Assembly: GCF_018687715.1 (NCBI RefSeq) | Contig: NC_056754.1 | Location: forward strand, 17,965,501-18,029,500 | Reading direction: 5' to 3' | Source of the DNA: Carya illinoinensis | Lineage: Eukaryota > Streptophyta > Magnoliopsida > Fagales > Juglandaceae | DNA length: 64,000 bases | Shown: positions 33,858-46,490 of the stretch, piece after piece | How the letters are laid out: each line of letters starts with the position of its first letter | Numbering within the stretch: the first letter of the stretch is position 1 | Translations under genes and position numbers: made by a program | Notes under the pieces: generated by a model | Database searches by the model: none | Seen by the model: only the letters and a program-made list of their open reading frames with translations | What the model was told of the DNA's origin: nothing

Positions 33858-36392
33858 TTAAGGATATGGCCTTCCAATTTCTTTGCTCTCACCACAACCC
33901 ATAATGGAAGAAGGCAACTTTCCAACCCTATCTATCCCTTCCTCAAACACCAACCCCATCCCCATGAAGAAATGAGCCTCTATATGGCAATGGAAAGCCC
34001 AAACGCCTGGGTTATCTGCTCGGAACCTCAGTGCAGTCCAACCATATGGATGAACAGGCACTGTGTTCTTCATTATTGGGTTCACCAAGTTATATTGCTT
34101 TGGGTGGGTCGAGATGTTAAACCTGCCACTTCCGTGGCCAAGGACCCAGAAATCGTGGCCGTGGAGATGCCACGGATGCGTCTCACTGTTGTTCGCGGTC
34201 ATGGTGTTTGCGTTTTGAAGTATAATATCCACTGTGCTATTGAACTTTAGCCTATAAATGGCATTGCTAGAAGTCGCATTTGGGTTACTTGGCTTGCTGT
34301 AGATGTCGTAGTTCAGAAACTCGTGCCCATCAGATAATGGAGTCTGCTGGAACACATGGTGCAGGTTCTGCTTGAGTGCAATAAGGTAAGGGGTGTGGGG
34401 GAGGTTGAAAGAGACATTGTTTACTGACCAGCGGCGATAACCATCTATTTCATTTTGAGTGTTGAGCATCAAAATGACTCTATCCGAGGTTGGAGGAGGG
34501 TTGTGGATGTAACCACTATGAGACTTGATAGCTTGACTTTGCGCCAACCGGGCGGCAGTGTCATTCCAAATGGGGCCGGCCGGTGGTATCGTTGGAGGTG
34601 ATCGTCGTGGATGGTTCGGGTAATAATTGAGAACCGCAACGCCCACGGTGGTATTAGGTAGCCGGCCAACCACATTAGTTGTGATCCAATGATTTCTTGA
34701 AGGGTCTTGATCAGCCTTTATAAGGACAGAGTATGTCTCTCCAGAATATAAGTAAAGGTTTTTCACAACAAATGGTTCCACATAGTGCCCATCTGCCTCA
34801 ACCACAGTCATATTGTGACCCTGCTTGTAAAGGAAAAGACATGTCATTAGCAGGTTACAGAATTGTTAGCTGTGTCACATTAAAACATTATGAGCAATGA
34901 TACTAAACCTCTTTATAGAGGAACTGTGTTTGAAATAGAGCGAAATTATGTAATATTTTTTAAAATAAAAATTTCTATTTAAAAAAAAAAAAAAAAAAAC
35001 TCTAGTATGTTGAATGAAGGGACACTATTACTTTCATTGATAGTAAAATCGTTGTGAAAATATCATTATTCAACCGCTATTGTCTATGAAAGACTGATGG
35101 CTGTTGAAAAATATAAAATCTCTTTTCTTGATATAGTTGGCTTTCTCTGTTGTTTGTTCATCTTTTTTTGTATGGTTCATTAATGTCGAATCCTTTAGTG
35201 TATTACCCATATATACTCAAAGAAAGACAAGAAATATCTTTGAAGTTGATGATGCTCATGAAAATTACCTCTATTTGAAAACTAAGAGCAGACAGAGCAG
35301 TTAAGCTAGCAACCCTTAGTCGATATGTTTTTCCTGGGATTACAGTAATCACATATGGAGAGCATTCTGGGTTTGATGCATTACAAACCCCGGCTGGACT
35401 TGGTACGCTAGAGCAGCTGAACTTTCCTTTTCCTTGGATAAGAAGTGACTGAAAAAATGACAAAAACGTAGCCATTAGGCAAAGCAAAGAACAATTATCT
35501 GGCAGTAATACTAAATCTATTTTGTTCTAAATAATAATACCTGAGGCTCCCCAACCCAGACAAAAGGAATGGAGGACAATCCAGTGGCTTGTTCGTAAGT
35601 ACTTTGGTGGTACCAATCGGTAAGGATGATGCTGCGATCATAATCATAGGCAAAAGGTTCTGACTTTCCATCAGGAAGTGATACTCGGATTGATCCATAT
35701 AGCCCTGCTTCTCTTTGCATTCCATAGTGCGCGTGGTATAAATAAGTCCCAGGCTGTACATAAAGCAAAATTCTGCATTATAGGACATTTTGAAGAAGCA
35801 ATTCTTGCTAACAGGAAAATATAATCCTCTTCACTGCTTTTTAAGGCATTAACAAGAACAGAGGAAGATGGAAATAGAGGGAATCGCATGCACAGATGTT
35901 TTAGGACACCAACACTTACCCTATCAACCTTAAACTGGTACTTAAATGTTTCCCCAGGTATAATTGGACATTGAGTTACTCCCTCTGTTCCATCACTCCA
36001 TGGCGTTCCAATCTGCAGTAAGTTTAGCAGATGAATATTCATAATAAAGAGAAAACAAAGTATTCACTATTCATATGCAAGTACATACAGATATTAATTA
36101 CCTGCCGGATTCCATGCCAATGGATTGAAAGATTTTCTGTAATTAGACTGTTGGTAACCTCAACAATGATGGTGTCACCTTGCTGGGCTAAGATTGTTGG
36201 TCCTGGAGTTCTACCATTGATGGTGATAACCAGCTTCTTATAGCAATCAGGGGACTTGTACTCATACTTGACGTTCCATTTGTAATGCCGAATTCTTGCC
36301 TCCGCTACTTGAGCATACTGCAAGTAGACGATAAAACACAAAGCCAGCAACTTCAACATAATTCTCCGGTATTGCAAAAGGCCGCCAGCCAT
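33858..36392 (-). CDS. L-ascorbate oxidase (multicopper oxidase), five exons
   Basis: Apoplastic copper enzyme that oxidises ascorbate while reducing oxygen to water. Exons on the minus strand: 36392-36102, 36012-35920, 35753-35541, 35448-35269, 34820-33858. All introns are GT-AG and phase 0, giving 579 residues, the normal length for the family. The N-terminus has a hydrophobic signal peptide ([20 protein letters not shown]). All copper-binding motifs are present: HWHG (91-94), HAHYG (135-139), HPWHLHGH (474-481) and [13 protein letters not shown] (536-548). The last carries the type 1 Cys and a Met at the axial position, as in ascorbate oxidase rather than high-potential laccases with Leu/Phe. 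No break is seen. A laccase or SKU5-like protein is less likely because every copper ligand is kept. Confidence 0.92.
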
Positions 36393-37251
36393 GTCTTTAA
36401 TGTTGAATCAACTTATTGAGATATCGGGACAATGCCCAAGAATAGTAAGCAGAAATGGGTATTCAGATTACCTGTATGAAATTATGAATCAATGGTGTGC
36501 ATATATATATATATATGTATGCACACACACATACATAAATCTTAAGAATGTCTCAGTCTTCGTTGAATCTTCCTGCAAAAAAATAAAAAATGTGGTCCAA
36601 TTTAGTGGGCTAATTACCACTCGGATTTATCGATTGAGGAGGTGAAACTGTGAAAGCTATGAGAAGTACTTTTTGGCTTTCATACGGAATATTCTGCTAT
36701 CATATTATAAATTAAAAAATAATTTATAATAAAAGGACTTTAATTAACAACAATTTATAATATGAATTAATACAAAAATAATGTTCAGTATTAAAAACAA
36801 TTTAAAATACAAAAATTACCATTGGGATGTTCAGGTAAAAGACGTTGGGAAGTTCGAGAGAATAGGGAGGAAAGACACGGCGGGACAGGTTTAATGAATA
36901 AAATAATATTTGATCTATGAACAGTAACTAGTTAAAGTTGGAAGAAATGATTAGAAATACTGTAGTTTAAAACTTAGGCTGTTCAACTTTGACTACTTCA
37001 ATATTGACGTTAAAGTTATTGACCAATTTTGATATAATTGACTATAATTTAATGAGCTTTTTGTATTGCTTTTAAAAACCTATGGACAGGGAAAGCCGTA
37101 TGTGGGGCCAAATTGTCAGAGGTTGCTTTCCTACGTGGCGGTCATAGTTGAATTTGGTTTAAAGATAAATATTTTTATCATAAATGAAATTATAAAATTG
37201 AATTTACAAATATTTTATCAGTTAAAAACTAAATAAAAAAGTCGTTAATTT

Positions 37252-37428
37252 AAGAGTTTTGTTACATATAAATAAAGTAGCGTACTAATTTACGTACCAA
37301 TACTGATTTATTTATATTTAAAATTTAAATTAATACTGTTTTTAATAAAATCTACTTTTTAACCAATCATATCAAATTGATGTACAGATTAATGTATAAT
37401 TATGTTTGCAATTATATTTTTCTTAATA
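37252..37428 (+). mobile_element. MITE copy, family A
   Basis: Begins taagagttttgttacatata and has the landmarks taaaatctactttttaacc, aatcatatcaaattgat and a tail tataattatgtttgcaatta. Similar to 37752-37910 in the same orientation and to 51329-51478 inverted. The ends (agagttttg... / ...ttgcaat) are AT-rich and non-coding. Superfamily not assigned. Confidence 0.5.
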
Positions 37429-37751
37429 ATTAATGAGTAATATGCTGAGTGTCTCAATTTGTGTGATGCGGGTCGTTTTGAGTAAGCAAGAATAATTTTT
37501 ATTATTATTCAATTTCTCGGTATTACATGTTGCTTAGTTGCTAAATAAACTTACACGCGTATTCTAGAGAAAACTATTCATTTTGTTGAACACGTCATGT
37601 TCAATGTTCTTTGCATTGATTGCTTCCGAGGAAGGAATATGTAGTCCAGCACGCCTAATCAGGCTAATCTGACGTACCGAATTGAGAAAGAGGAAAGGTC
37701 GTAAAGAACGGACGGACTGTTCCAAACCGTGTTGATGAATATAATCTGACG

Positions 37752-37910
37752 AGAGTTTTGTTATATATAAATAAAATTATATATTAATATTAATTTTTTT
37801 ATATTTAAATTTTAAATTAATATTATTTTTAATAAAATTTATTTTTTATCCAATCATAATAGATTGATATATATATATTAATATATAATTGTACTTATAA
37901 TTAAATTTTT
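37752..37910 (+). mobile_element. MITE copy, family A (second)
   Basis: Starts gagttttgttatatataaat and continues with ttttatccaatcataata and ataattgtacttataatta, matching the order in 37252-37428. More decayed than the first copy. Confidence 0.5.
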
Positions 37911-38505
37911 TCATGCCAAAATAGGACCAACTTCTTCATAATATTTTGACCTGGACTTTTGTCGCGAAGGGCACAACAGCCGCCGTGGAACTAGCAATTT
38001 TTTTAGATGAAAATATAACTATAAATAAAAAATTAAATCTCGATAATTTATCACATGCTTATAAAAATAAAATTATAAAATCATAACTTAATATATGTTC
38101 AGATTTATGATGATAATATTTTATAGAATAATATTTATTTATTATTATTTTTATAATTTTAAAATTAATTTTTTCATAAACTCTATCAAGTAATCTTTTA
38201 GAAAAAAAAATCTCACATTGTAGTGTGTGATCTAGTTTATTAAGTTTCATATAAAATCTAAATATTTTTATGTCACATTAAACATATAATAATGTAATTG
38301 AGACTTTAAATAAATTTTTTCTTACTTAATGAAGTATAGATGATAAAACCTCTGACTATTTTTCATATAGATTATTAACTTTAAATGATTTTTTTTGATA
38401 TTTTTACTTTAAATTTTATACTAAGAAGCTTAATATTATATAACAAAATATTTTATAATTCATATAAATAAATTTATTATTTATCTCAAAATTAGTTTAA
38501 ATTAA

Positions 38506-38775
38506 TCCTAGTGTGGCCACATCCTTAAAAATAGATAATATATAAAAATTATACAAAATCTTGAAATTATAGAAAAGAATTTGAGAGAAACATTTTTAAG
38601 TATATTGAAATTTTAGAAAATTTTAATAAGCATATGAGAATTATAATTTTTTTTTGGAAGGATCATTCTCTATATGTATAAAATTATAAATAAAATGTAT
38701 GAGACATTTTAAAATTTTAAAAAATTATGGGGGGCCGTGGCCCACTTCAGCCCAACGTGGGTCCGCATTGACAGC
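38506..38775. mobile_element. Inverted partial copy of the 15078 hAT-like element
   Basis: Reverse-complement relative of the left half of 15078-15545. It ends with ggggggccgtggcccacttc and cccaacgtgggtccgc, the mirror of gtggcggagccacgttg. Shared landmarks are catccttaaaaatagataat and gagagaaacattttt. Only one end is present. Confidence 0.45.
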
Positions 38776-40100
38776 AGCTCTAAGTAAGAGTCGTTTTGTT
38801 TCAATTATAGCACTCTCACTAACTCTTGTAAAATGCATTTTCCTTCAAAATATAAAGAAATATTCTTAAAATACTACTCTATTGAATTTTGTATTTTAAA
38901 AATATTATTCACTTTACTACAGTGATCCCTCTACATCTAGAGGATCCTATTCATCAAATGTAAATATTTTTAATTACTTTATGCTCATGTGATTTCTCAT
39001 TTCTTCAAGTTCTTTTTATTTTCATTTCAACCCCTCTCTCTTGTAATCGGTCTCAAGCTTTTCAAATATCTATCTTGTATCTATCAAGAGCTTGTAAGGA
39101 ATTTTAGCTTTAGAATTTCAATCAGTGGCTACCATCTTCTATGCCAGCTTGTGATTACTTCCAGCTAACTTTACCATATTCTGTAATACTTGAGACATTA
39201 TTCATTTTGCTGAATTGAGTGGTGATATTTTAATAAAATGTAGTCTCACATATTACTTATAGATCAACTATATTCACGAAATATACCGAAGAATATATAT
39301 TTTTTTATAATTATCGAAAATGGATATTCTCATAATATATTTTGAGAATATTTTCATTATATAATCTATTCTTTTTATTTTTTAAATTAATTTATATTTT
39401 GGTTTAGCTTATAAATTTGGATTAATTTAAAATAGAACATAATTATATGATATTGTATATGGAGAGATATTGTAAATATCAAAAGATATAAGAATATAAT
39501 TAGTAGTTAGAGAAAATATTTGGAATGAATAAAAAAGAATAAAAAGTATAATATTTAAATTATATGAAGAAAAAATAGATAAGCTGATGTATGGTATATT
39601 GTAAAAGTCATTATATAAAATAGAAAAGTGGATTTTGAGAATGTATTTTAAGGGATAAGATAGAGAAGCTATGGGAAGTGCTCTTATTGACTTTTCTCTC
39701 AAAAAATTTTAAAGTCAACTTTGATATAAATAAGACCAAATATAAATTTAGATGTGTTACAATTTTTAAAATTTTTTACAGGAGATAGATCGACCTACAA
39801 AATTAAGGGATACTAAACAACGAATCATTGATGGACTTAAAAAAAAAATTAAATTAAATTAAATGTGTAAGTTTCATTCACTTTTTTAAAAAATTCAATA
39901 AGTTTCAAAATTATATATAAAAAAAAAGTTATTTTTTTAGCAAACTCTAATTTATTTTTTGTAGCAAACTCTCATTTATTTTTTAACAAATTCTCATTTA
40001 TTTTGGTAGCAGCAGCATGTGATCAAAGAAGTAATGTTCAGCAACCTAAAGTAGCAATCCAAATATAAACATTATTTATATGGTCCTAAAGTAGCATGAT

Positions 40101-40412
40101 GTTATACAGTGTGGAAAGCAATGGGGGATATGTAAGGATCTTAATTTTCAAAAAGTAATATTGGAAGGGGATGCAAATGTTATACAGTGTGGAAAGCAAT
40201 GGGGGATATGTAAGGATCTTAATTTTCAAAAAGTAATATTGGAAGGGGATGCAAATGTTATACAGTGTGGAAAGCAATGGGGGATATGTAAGGATCTTAA
40301 TTTTCAAAAAGTAATATTGGAAGGGGATGCAAATGTTATACAGTGTGGAAAGCAATGGGGGATATGTAAGGATCTTAATTTTCAAAAAGTAATATTGGAA
40401 GGGGATGCAAAT
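40101..40412 (+). repeat. Exact tandem repeat, 4 x 78 bp, in frame
   Basis: Four identical 78-bp units start at 40101, 40179, 40257 and 40335. I find no difference between copies by eye. 78 is divisible by three, so the frame is kept and each unit encodes 26 residues containing QCGKQWGICKDLNFQKVIL and EGDAN. The last unit runs on into an RNase H-like remnant. Being error-free, the expansion is either very recent or an assembly artefact. Confidence 0.9.
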
Positions 40413-40615
40413 GTCATCGTCATGACAGTGAAGAGTGAAGATGAAGTTTGGACTTATTATGGCCAACTAGTTGAAGATATTTGAAAGATGTTTAAAAATA
40501 TAAATGAGTGAAGGTTACAATTTGCTTTTAAAGATAAGAATACAGTGGCTCATATACTAGATAAGGCTGCGTTGTGTGTTGATGAAGAGAGGGTGCAGAT
40601 AGAAGAAGTAAAGGC
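40413..40615 (+). pseudogene. RNase H-like (RVT_3 type) domain remnant
   Basis: Downstream of the 78-bp array the plus frame reads VILEGDANVIVMTVKSEDEV and then YYGQLVEDI before a stop at 40482. The next piece, FAFKDKNTVAHILDKAALC, follows in frame after further stops. The LEGDA strand, the LVEDI helix and the N-x-VAH-LDKAAL motif are in the order of the plant LINE-derived RNase H domain. The upstream catalytic part is missing, so this is a fragment. Confidence 0.55.
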
Positions 40616-40752
40616 AAGTTTGGATCTCAAATTCATCTCAACTCAGTTCATATAATCATTATAATTTCATCAAATTTTAACATAAAATATAATAAATAAT
40701 TCAATTTTTTTAAATATCAAAATATTAATAATATTAAAAAATAATATAACCA
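40616..40752 (+). mobile_element. MITE copy, family B (partial)
   Basis: Reads agtttggatctcaaattcat, ctcaactcagttcat, then aaaatataataaataattca and taataatattaaaaaataat. The same order of words occurs at 57186-57380. This copy lacks the right arm. I associate the family with Juglandaceae from memory. Confidence 0.5.
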
Positions 40753-41515
40753 GATAGCGGCCGATAGACCACCGTTATTCAACTTATTCTACTCTGATTT
40801 GCATTAGTAAGACTATAAATTTTTCCAAAGAACAAACTTGAAAAAGAAACATTAGAGATGAATTAGAAATTAGAGTATATTCTTAAAACTAGAAATCAAC
40901 CTCCCAATTTAGTATTTTATAAATTCACATTTTTTTTTCTAAGCAGTTTCATTGATAAATAAGAAAGAATTTACTCATAACGAATTTACTCTTCATTTTA
41001 AATTTGTCATCTTTTATTATATTTATTAGTTTTTTAAGTTAACACTTAAAAAAACTATTTAAAATGTGTCTCATTAATCAATATGATTAAAGATAACGTT
41101 ATCAAGAATAAAATTTAATCGTATACAGTGGGAGGGAATAACTGCGAAATACATGCGAATCGGGTAGGCAGGATGAGTTATAATAAATTAAGATCTGCAT
41201 GCCTGCATGAATTGATCGAAGCAGGCCGCGGGGTGCGACCAAAGTGTTTCGGCCTTCACCGGATAGGTACAGTACCAAAGCTGTAGACTGTTTATATGGT
41301 ACTGTTGACTCAAATTGTTTATGTTTTCCATTTTTTTCAATAAATTTAACTTTCCTTGAGATGAAACAACATCATGCATCCGTCCGCTAGCCCACACGCA
41401 ACAGACTAGATTAAGCTATCCCGGTGAAAAGGCTCAATTAATATTGACTTGGGGATGTTATCCTCCAATTCTAGTCTCAAGTCAACTTCAGTGGTTTAGA
41501 ATTTAAGCAAATGCC
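40753..41515. other. Gene-free interval
   Basis: AT-rich DNA; a minus-strand frame at 41397-41188 (69 codons) is open but resembles nothing I know. No other structure is seen. Confidence 0.35.
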
Positions 41516-42085
41516 TTAGAGCACTGGTATTTGGAAATGCCAATACTTTTCATATTTTGAAAAATATTGATGAAATTGAATCTACATTGAATTAGTTAAA
41601 CACTTTTTATATAAAATTTTAGCTACAGTAAATTCATCCCACATTTCATATATGAAAACAACTATAGCTTCTTCAAACTAGTATTTTATTATTTCTTCTC
41701 ACATTCATCCCATATTTGATATTATTATATTATATATATGGAATTTTTATAGATTGTACATATGAAATTTTTATTTATATAATATGAGATTTTACCATCT
41801 ATGTATATATAAAATTATTATATTTTAGATTGTTGGATTGTGAAAATAAAAATGAATATGATTGTTAGAGGTTATTGAAAATTATGAAAATAAAATAAAA
41901 AAGTATTAAAAAAATTAATTAAAGAAATATAAATAATAAAAAATAATAATATTTTATTATTATAGAGAATATGATGGCTAATCTAATGTAGATTTTAAGT
42001 GTTGAATGATTAGTTAAAAGTTAAAAAGTGACATATTCTTCAAATTTTAAAAATTGAGATGGCCAATCCAATGTCAATGCTCTTA
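41516..42085. mobile_element. Tourist-like (PIF/Harbinger) MITE
   Basis: Bounded by TTA on both sides (41516-41518 and 42083-42085), the 3-bp duplication typical of PIF/Harbinger elements. Terminal inverted repeats are GAGCACTGGTATTTGGAAAT at the left and, reverse-complemented, GAGCATTGACATTGGATTGG at the right. About 564 bp, AT-rich, non-coding. Confidence 0.65.
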
Positions 42086-42714
42086 CATACCATCGAATGT
42101 CGATACAACACACATCTCGCTATTCCAATTTTCGAGAAATATTTTAGACACAAAAAAATATATATTGTAAAAATAAATTAATAAATTAAAATGGTTAGAT
42201 GTAATATTATTAAATTGTAAAATTATTTTTATTATAAAATAAATTTAACTTATCATATAAACTTATGTTAATTTAGAAATTTACTTTTGTAAAATCTCGC
42301 AGAAGATGGTCACTGATGGTGGCCACCGACTATGAGTTTTTATTTTTTTACTTAATAGTTAAGTAAATATTTTTAATGAATTTCTGATTTTTATTTTTTT
42401 TTAAATTAATGTATTTAAAAATATATTTTAAAAAAAGATGAAAAAAATTTGACTGTTCGGTGAGTGTTTTAGTGGACTCCTTCCGTGGGAGTAGCACCGT
42501 CCTATTTCTTTATTTATTAACTTGGATAGGATCAATTTCTGCAACAAGAAATAATAAATATAATATCATTTCAATCTGCTAGGGAAAAATGCACAGTTAA
42601 TTAACTGTTTAGAGTAATTTTGATTGAAAATAGAAATGTATTTATAAAGAGAAAATATTTGTTGAACAAACTATTGGTCGAAGATAAATAGACAATATAT
42701 TAAAAATTCATCCA
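42086..42714. other. AT-rich interval with MITE-like fragments
   Basis: 42156-42290 resembles 15935-16045 (shared attatttttattataaaata and aaatttaactt-type words). 42311-42505, from ccaccgactatgag to gggagtagcaccgtc, has the look of a short MITE related in style to 16435-16690. Neither has clear ends. No gene. Confidence 0.3.
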
Positions 42715-45700
42715 GGTTTGGTATCACCCTGACTAGAATTCGGATGAATTCGGATTTTTGAAATCTTGAAATCCAGATTCCAGATTGTAATCCGAGTTTT
42801 TTTTTTTTTAGCAAAAAATTAGATGTTATTAATTTTTTCTAGAAGAAAATAGTGTTGAAAAGCATTCTTTTTGTTTTTTAATCTAAAAGCCTATATTTAT
42901 TACAATGTTTTCAAGAAAAAATGTAGAAAACTAAAAATATATCAAAATGGAAAAAAAGATTTATGTAAAAAAAAAAAAACAACTAATTAACTTTTTAACT
43001 AAATGCATGTAAAACCAAAAAAAAAAAAAAAATCAATATTCATAATGTAAAATGCATTCGACATACACGATGCAATCCACTGCATATTACATTGTTTAAA
43101 GAACTTTACCACCTAATATAGTACAATCATTGTCTTTTATTTTTCTCTTCATGTAATCAACAGCAATATCATTTGATGAGACATTATCGACTGTAATGAC
43201 CAAAATTTTATAAACACCCCCATTCATGCAATTCCAAATCTAACACTCTCTCAATAATTTCGCTCCTATGATTAGGAATTTGGCCAAACTTAAGTTTTTT
43301 TATTTTTTATTCAATCTCCAATTGCAATCAAGAAATGTGTAGTAATGCACATGTGGTTTATATTTTACATCGACGTCCGGGTATTAGTGGTAAGACAGGT
43401 TCTTTGACCATTCAATAATTTTTTTAGTTGTATCTTTTATTCGTTATATAGCTTAATACAATCTATTTTTAAAGTGGTTCAAGATGACAAAGTAAATCGA
43501 GACACTAAATCAGCCACAAACTCAACAAACCCATCATGCTCCACAAGCCTAAAAGGCAATTCACACCTAACAAAAACTTTAGTAGTTGACACTCTAAGTT
43601 TTTCTACATCATACTTCACTAGACTTTATAGGCTACACACTCTTCCATTTGCATTCCTCTTAACACTAGATGATTGACTTTTCTCAACTCTTTTAACTCG
43701 AAGAAGGGAAGTTTCACATGTATTCTAGAGGTGGTGTATCATAGATGATGTGTCATTCTTGTAGTGGTAACTGTATATTTTAACGCAATAATTTCACTGA
43801 GCTTTTAGGTTATCATGGTCAATAGGTTGCACTTTAGTAAAGTGTTCTAAAACCACCGATTCGGTACTAGGTGTTTTTTTTTGTTTTTGGATTTCTTGGA
43901 TATAGATGGGATGGAATGGGTAGGGCGCTATGTATATGTGAATGAAGGCGTTGAAAGACTTCCATGCTCCTTTTTATCCATTGTAATAGAAGAGGAGTCA
44001 CCAAGCTCTTGGGGTCGTATTGACATTACAACTCCTATAACATTCTTCCATTTATTATTGAGTAATAAAACACAATAGAATAAATAATCAAACATAGCAA
44101 ACAAATAACCAAACACACATATAAACAAAGTTGATAATTCAAATCAAATGAAATAATTATACAAACTACAAACTCTAGAGCACCAAAAAAGGAAAAAAAA
44201 CAAAATATAGTCCAAAATTACACTAATTTGCATATATACCTCAAAAATCAATCGGCCTAGACATGCATGCATACCTCAAAAATCACACGCTCAATTGATA
44301 GTGACACTTAATTGCGAGCTTCATGACAACTAACTTAGGAAGAAAAATAATACACCCTTCAATAATTAATTCTCTCAAAAAATAAAAAAAATAAAAAAAA
44401 GATCCAAAGCGACTGATCTTTGGAGTTAGCTAGGGCAGGTGTATACTAAAGGTGGCACATTGAATTTTTTGTTGATTTTTAAATCATTCGACTTCCCCAG
44501 AAGTTGATATGATTAATAAAAAAAAATTACATTCTTTCAAACATATAATGGCAACAACATTTAGGGAAATGACCATTTAAGTTGACATAATTTATATCAA
44601 AACCATCTGTTTCAATAATGAGCCATAACAAGACCCACCTTCACAATCATATGTACATTAATTTATCCTAGTCCTCAAATGGGTGTGTCATGTATTGTCT
44701 GTGATTCTGTTTTAGGTCTTTGCATACTGATTAGGTTAGGTAGGATGGAACATCTAATGAATAACTGAGATTGTACTAAGAAAACCATCTAGACTGGAAA
44801 AGAACTATAATATTAAAAAAGAAAAGAAAAAGAAGAGAGGTAAATACCCTAAGTAAGTTCCACATTTGTCTTGGCTAGTGAGATGGATGTGTGCACAGTC
44901 ATCACAGGAAAACCACAACAATTTGATAAGTGAGAGCTGAATATAATATTATCTTGAGGCATTTTATGATATTAATGTGTAATGACTTGGCCAGTCAACT
45001 AAAAGGTCATTATTTGATCCATGAACACGATACACAGTATGACATAAGGATCCTCTATTAAGAAATAATTTCAGTGAGAATTTTGGGAAACTGTTGATGT
45101 AAACGACCCAATGAAAAGGAATATATCACACATCTAAGACTATCTGTCGGAAGACTCAATCTCACAGGCTTGTACTAATATCTGAGAAAGCAAAAAATAA
45201 ATTAAGTCCATTTGGTCTTTTTCAAAGGTTATTATCATCATTGCAGGGGTACTGCAATTTTATTTGAAAGAAAAAAGACTTCTTGGTACTTCGCATCACA
45301 AGACTTAAAAAAAAAACATTAGCTACAAGCATTCATTGAGTACAAAATGGAAAAATAGATACCACACGAGCCACAGACAAATAAACCCATATACACTAGC
45401 ATATATTCAGAAAAAAGCGATCAAAACTTGTAATATAACAAATTTTGAAGAAACGATTCGAACTATTCAAGAACAATTAGAACGATCTAGATCAATCAAG
45501 AAACAACTGAGACAAAACCCACAGACATAAAATCTGATTTTAAATATATAAAGGTAACAGATGCTTTGCTCACCCAAACCCACAAGCATAAAATCTAATT
45601 GACCCAAGGAACTGAGAAACATGCTGGTAGCATGAAATAATTCATCTACACCCTTTGTACCATAATAGATGGAGAGACACAAAGAGAGATATAGAGAAAA

Positions 45701-45965
45701 ACTAACCTCCATTGACACGAGGATGAAGAAGATGAAGATGATGACATGAGCAACGGAGCTTCAAACGACAGAGGAAGCTAGGATTTTAACCAAAATGGCA
45801 TCGTTTTGATTTTAAAGGATTTAAAAAAAAAACCCGGGTTCTAAGTACAAAATCCGGTATCCGGACCAGTTACAACTGATTTTAGTCATGCGGGTACTGG
45901 CCCAGATTTGTTCCAAGCCGGAATCTATAACCAAAACCTGGTTATCAAGGCTTTAGGCCGGACTG
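42715..45965 (-). mobile_element. Decayed hAT element, boundaries tentative
   Basis: Encloses the BED/hAT transposase remnant. The two outer parts are both rich in tccgg/ttcgg words (42750-42800 tcggatgaattcggattttt; 45830-45900 aaatccggtatccggacc), loosely inverted to each other as subterminal regions might be. I could not define exact termini or an 8-bp duplication. Between 44130 and 45720 the DNA is AT-rich with no convincing gene. Confidence 0.35.
43090..43880 (-). pseudogene. BED zinc finger / hAT transposase fragment
   Basis: On the minus strand, in several frames, the order matches RICESLEEPER/DAYSLEEPER-type hAT proteins. A BED finger comes first (EHFTKV, NYCVKIYSYHYKNDTSSM, HL-NTC). 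Next is LPFRLVEHDGFVEFVADL (about 43580-43520), the usual 'LPF-VE..G' segment. Then come remnants of the DLWTS stretch and ITTHFLIAIGD, and ITVDNVSSNDIAVDYMKRKI (about 43200-43140), the conserved 'TVDNAS-ND' strand. Stops are frequent, and the C-terminal dimerisation domain is missing after about 43090. Confidence 0.6.
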
Positions 45966-46490
45966 AGAAACCGGAGGAAGAGGCCTATGTGCTACTTCAA
46001 AATAGCATTAATTGTGCAAAGTCAGCAACCACTACCATCTACTAAAGATTAGTCTATTGAGGAGAATCAAACAAACCCAAGCTAGGGGGTTCGAGTAATC
46101 ATCTACTAAAAGATCAGTCGGAGGGAGAATAACCAACCAATCCAAAAAGTCAACACTAGGCCAGTTGCCTGCCCTATATGAGCATGCAAAAGTCCTTGTA
46201 CCTTGACCCCTTCCTAGGACGGTGGTGATATGGCCCCTGTCCTCGCCCCCTTATTTGGTTCGTCCGTCTTTGTTGATTAGATGGATGGATTTTTTATTCC
46301 ATTTGCCATAGATCCGGCCAAAATCAACAACAAAACAAAGATCTAACTAAAATTTACATCAAAAAATGAAAATCAAACCACAAATCATAAATCTAGCTTG
46401 GAAATGCAGATCTAGATTGAGACATAAGAATTAGACACTTTAAACTGTCCGTACACACCCATGCTCATGGAGGCGGGTTGCCTGCCATAA

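Larger units (their letters stand above)
36393..40100. other. AT-rich intergenic DNA with several MITE copies
   Basis: Upstream region of the ascorbate oxidase gene, then gene-free DNA. It holds two copies of one short element (37252-37428, 37752-37910), the inverted hAT-like relative (38506-38775) and three imperfect copies of a short unit with agcaaactctmatttatttt at 39936-40010. An (AT)n and (CA)n tract near 36505-36535 lies just before the gene. No coding region is supported. Confidence 0.4.

Noticed and set aside
40086..40466. Repetitive 126-codon frame on the minus strand of the 78-bp array
   Set aside because: The plus-strand frame joins an RNase H remnant, so the minus frame is a by-product.
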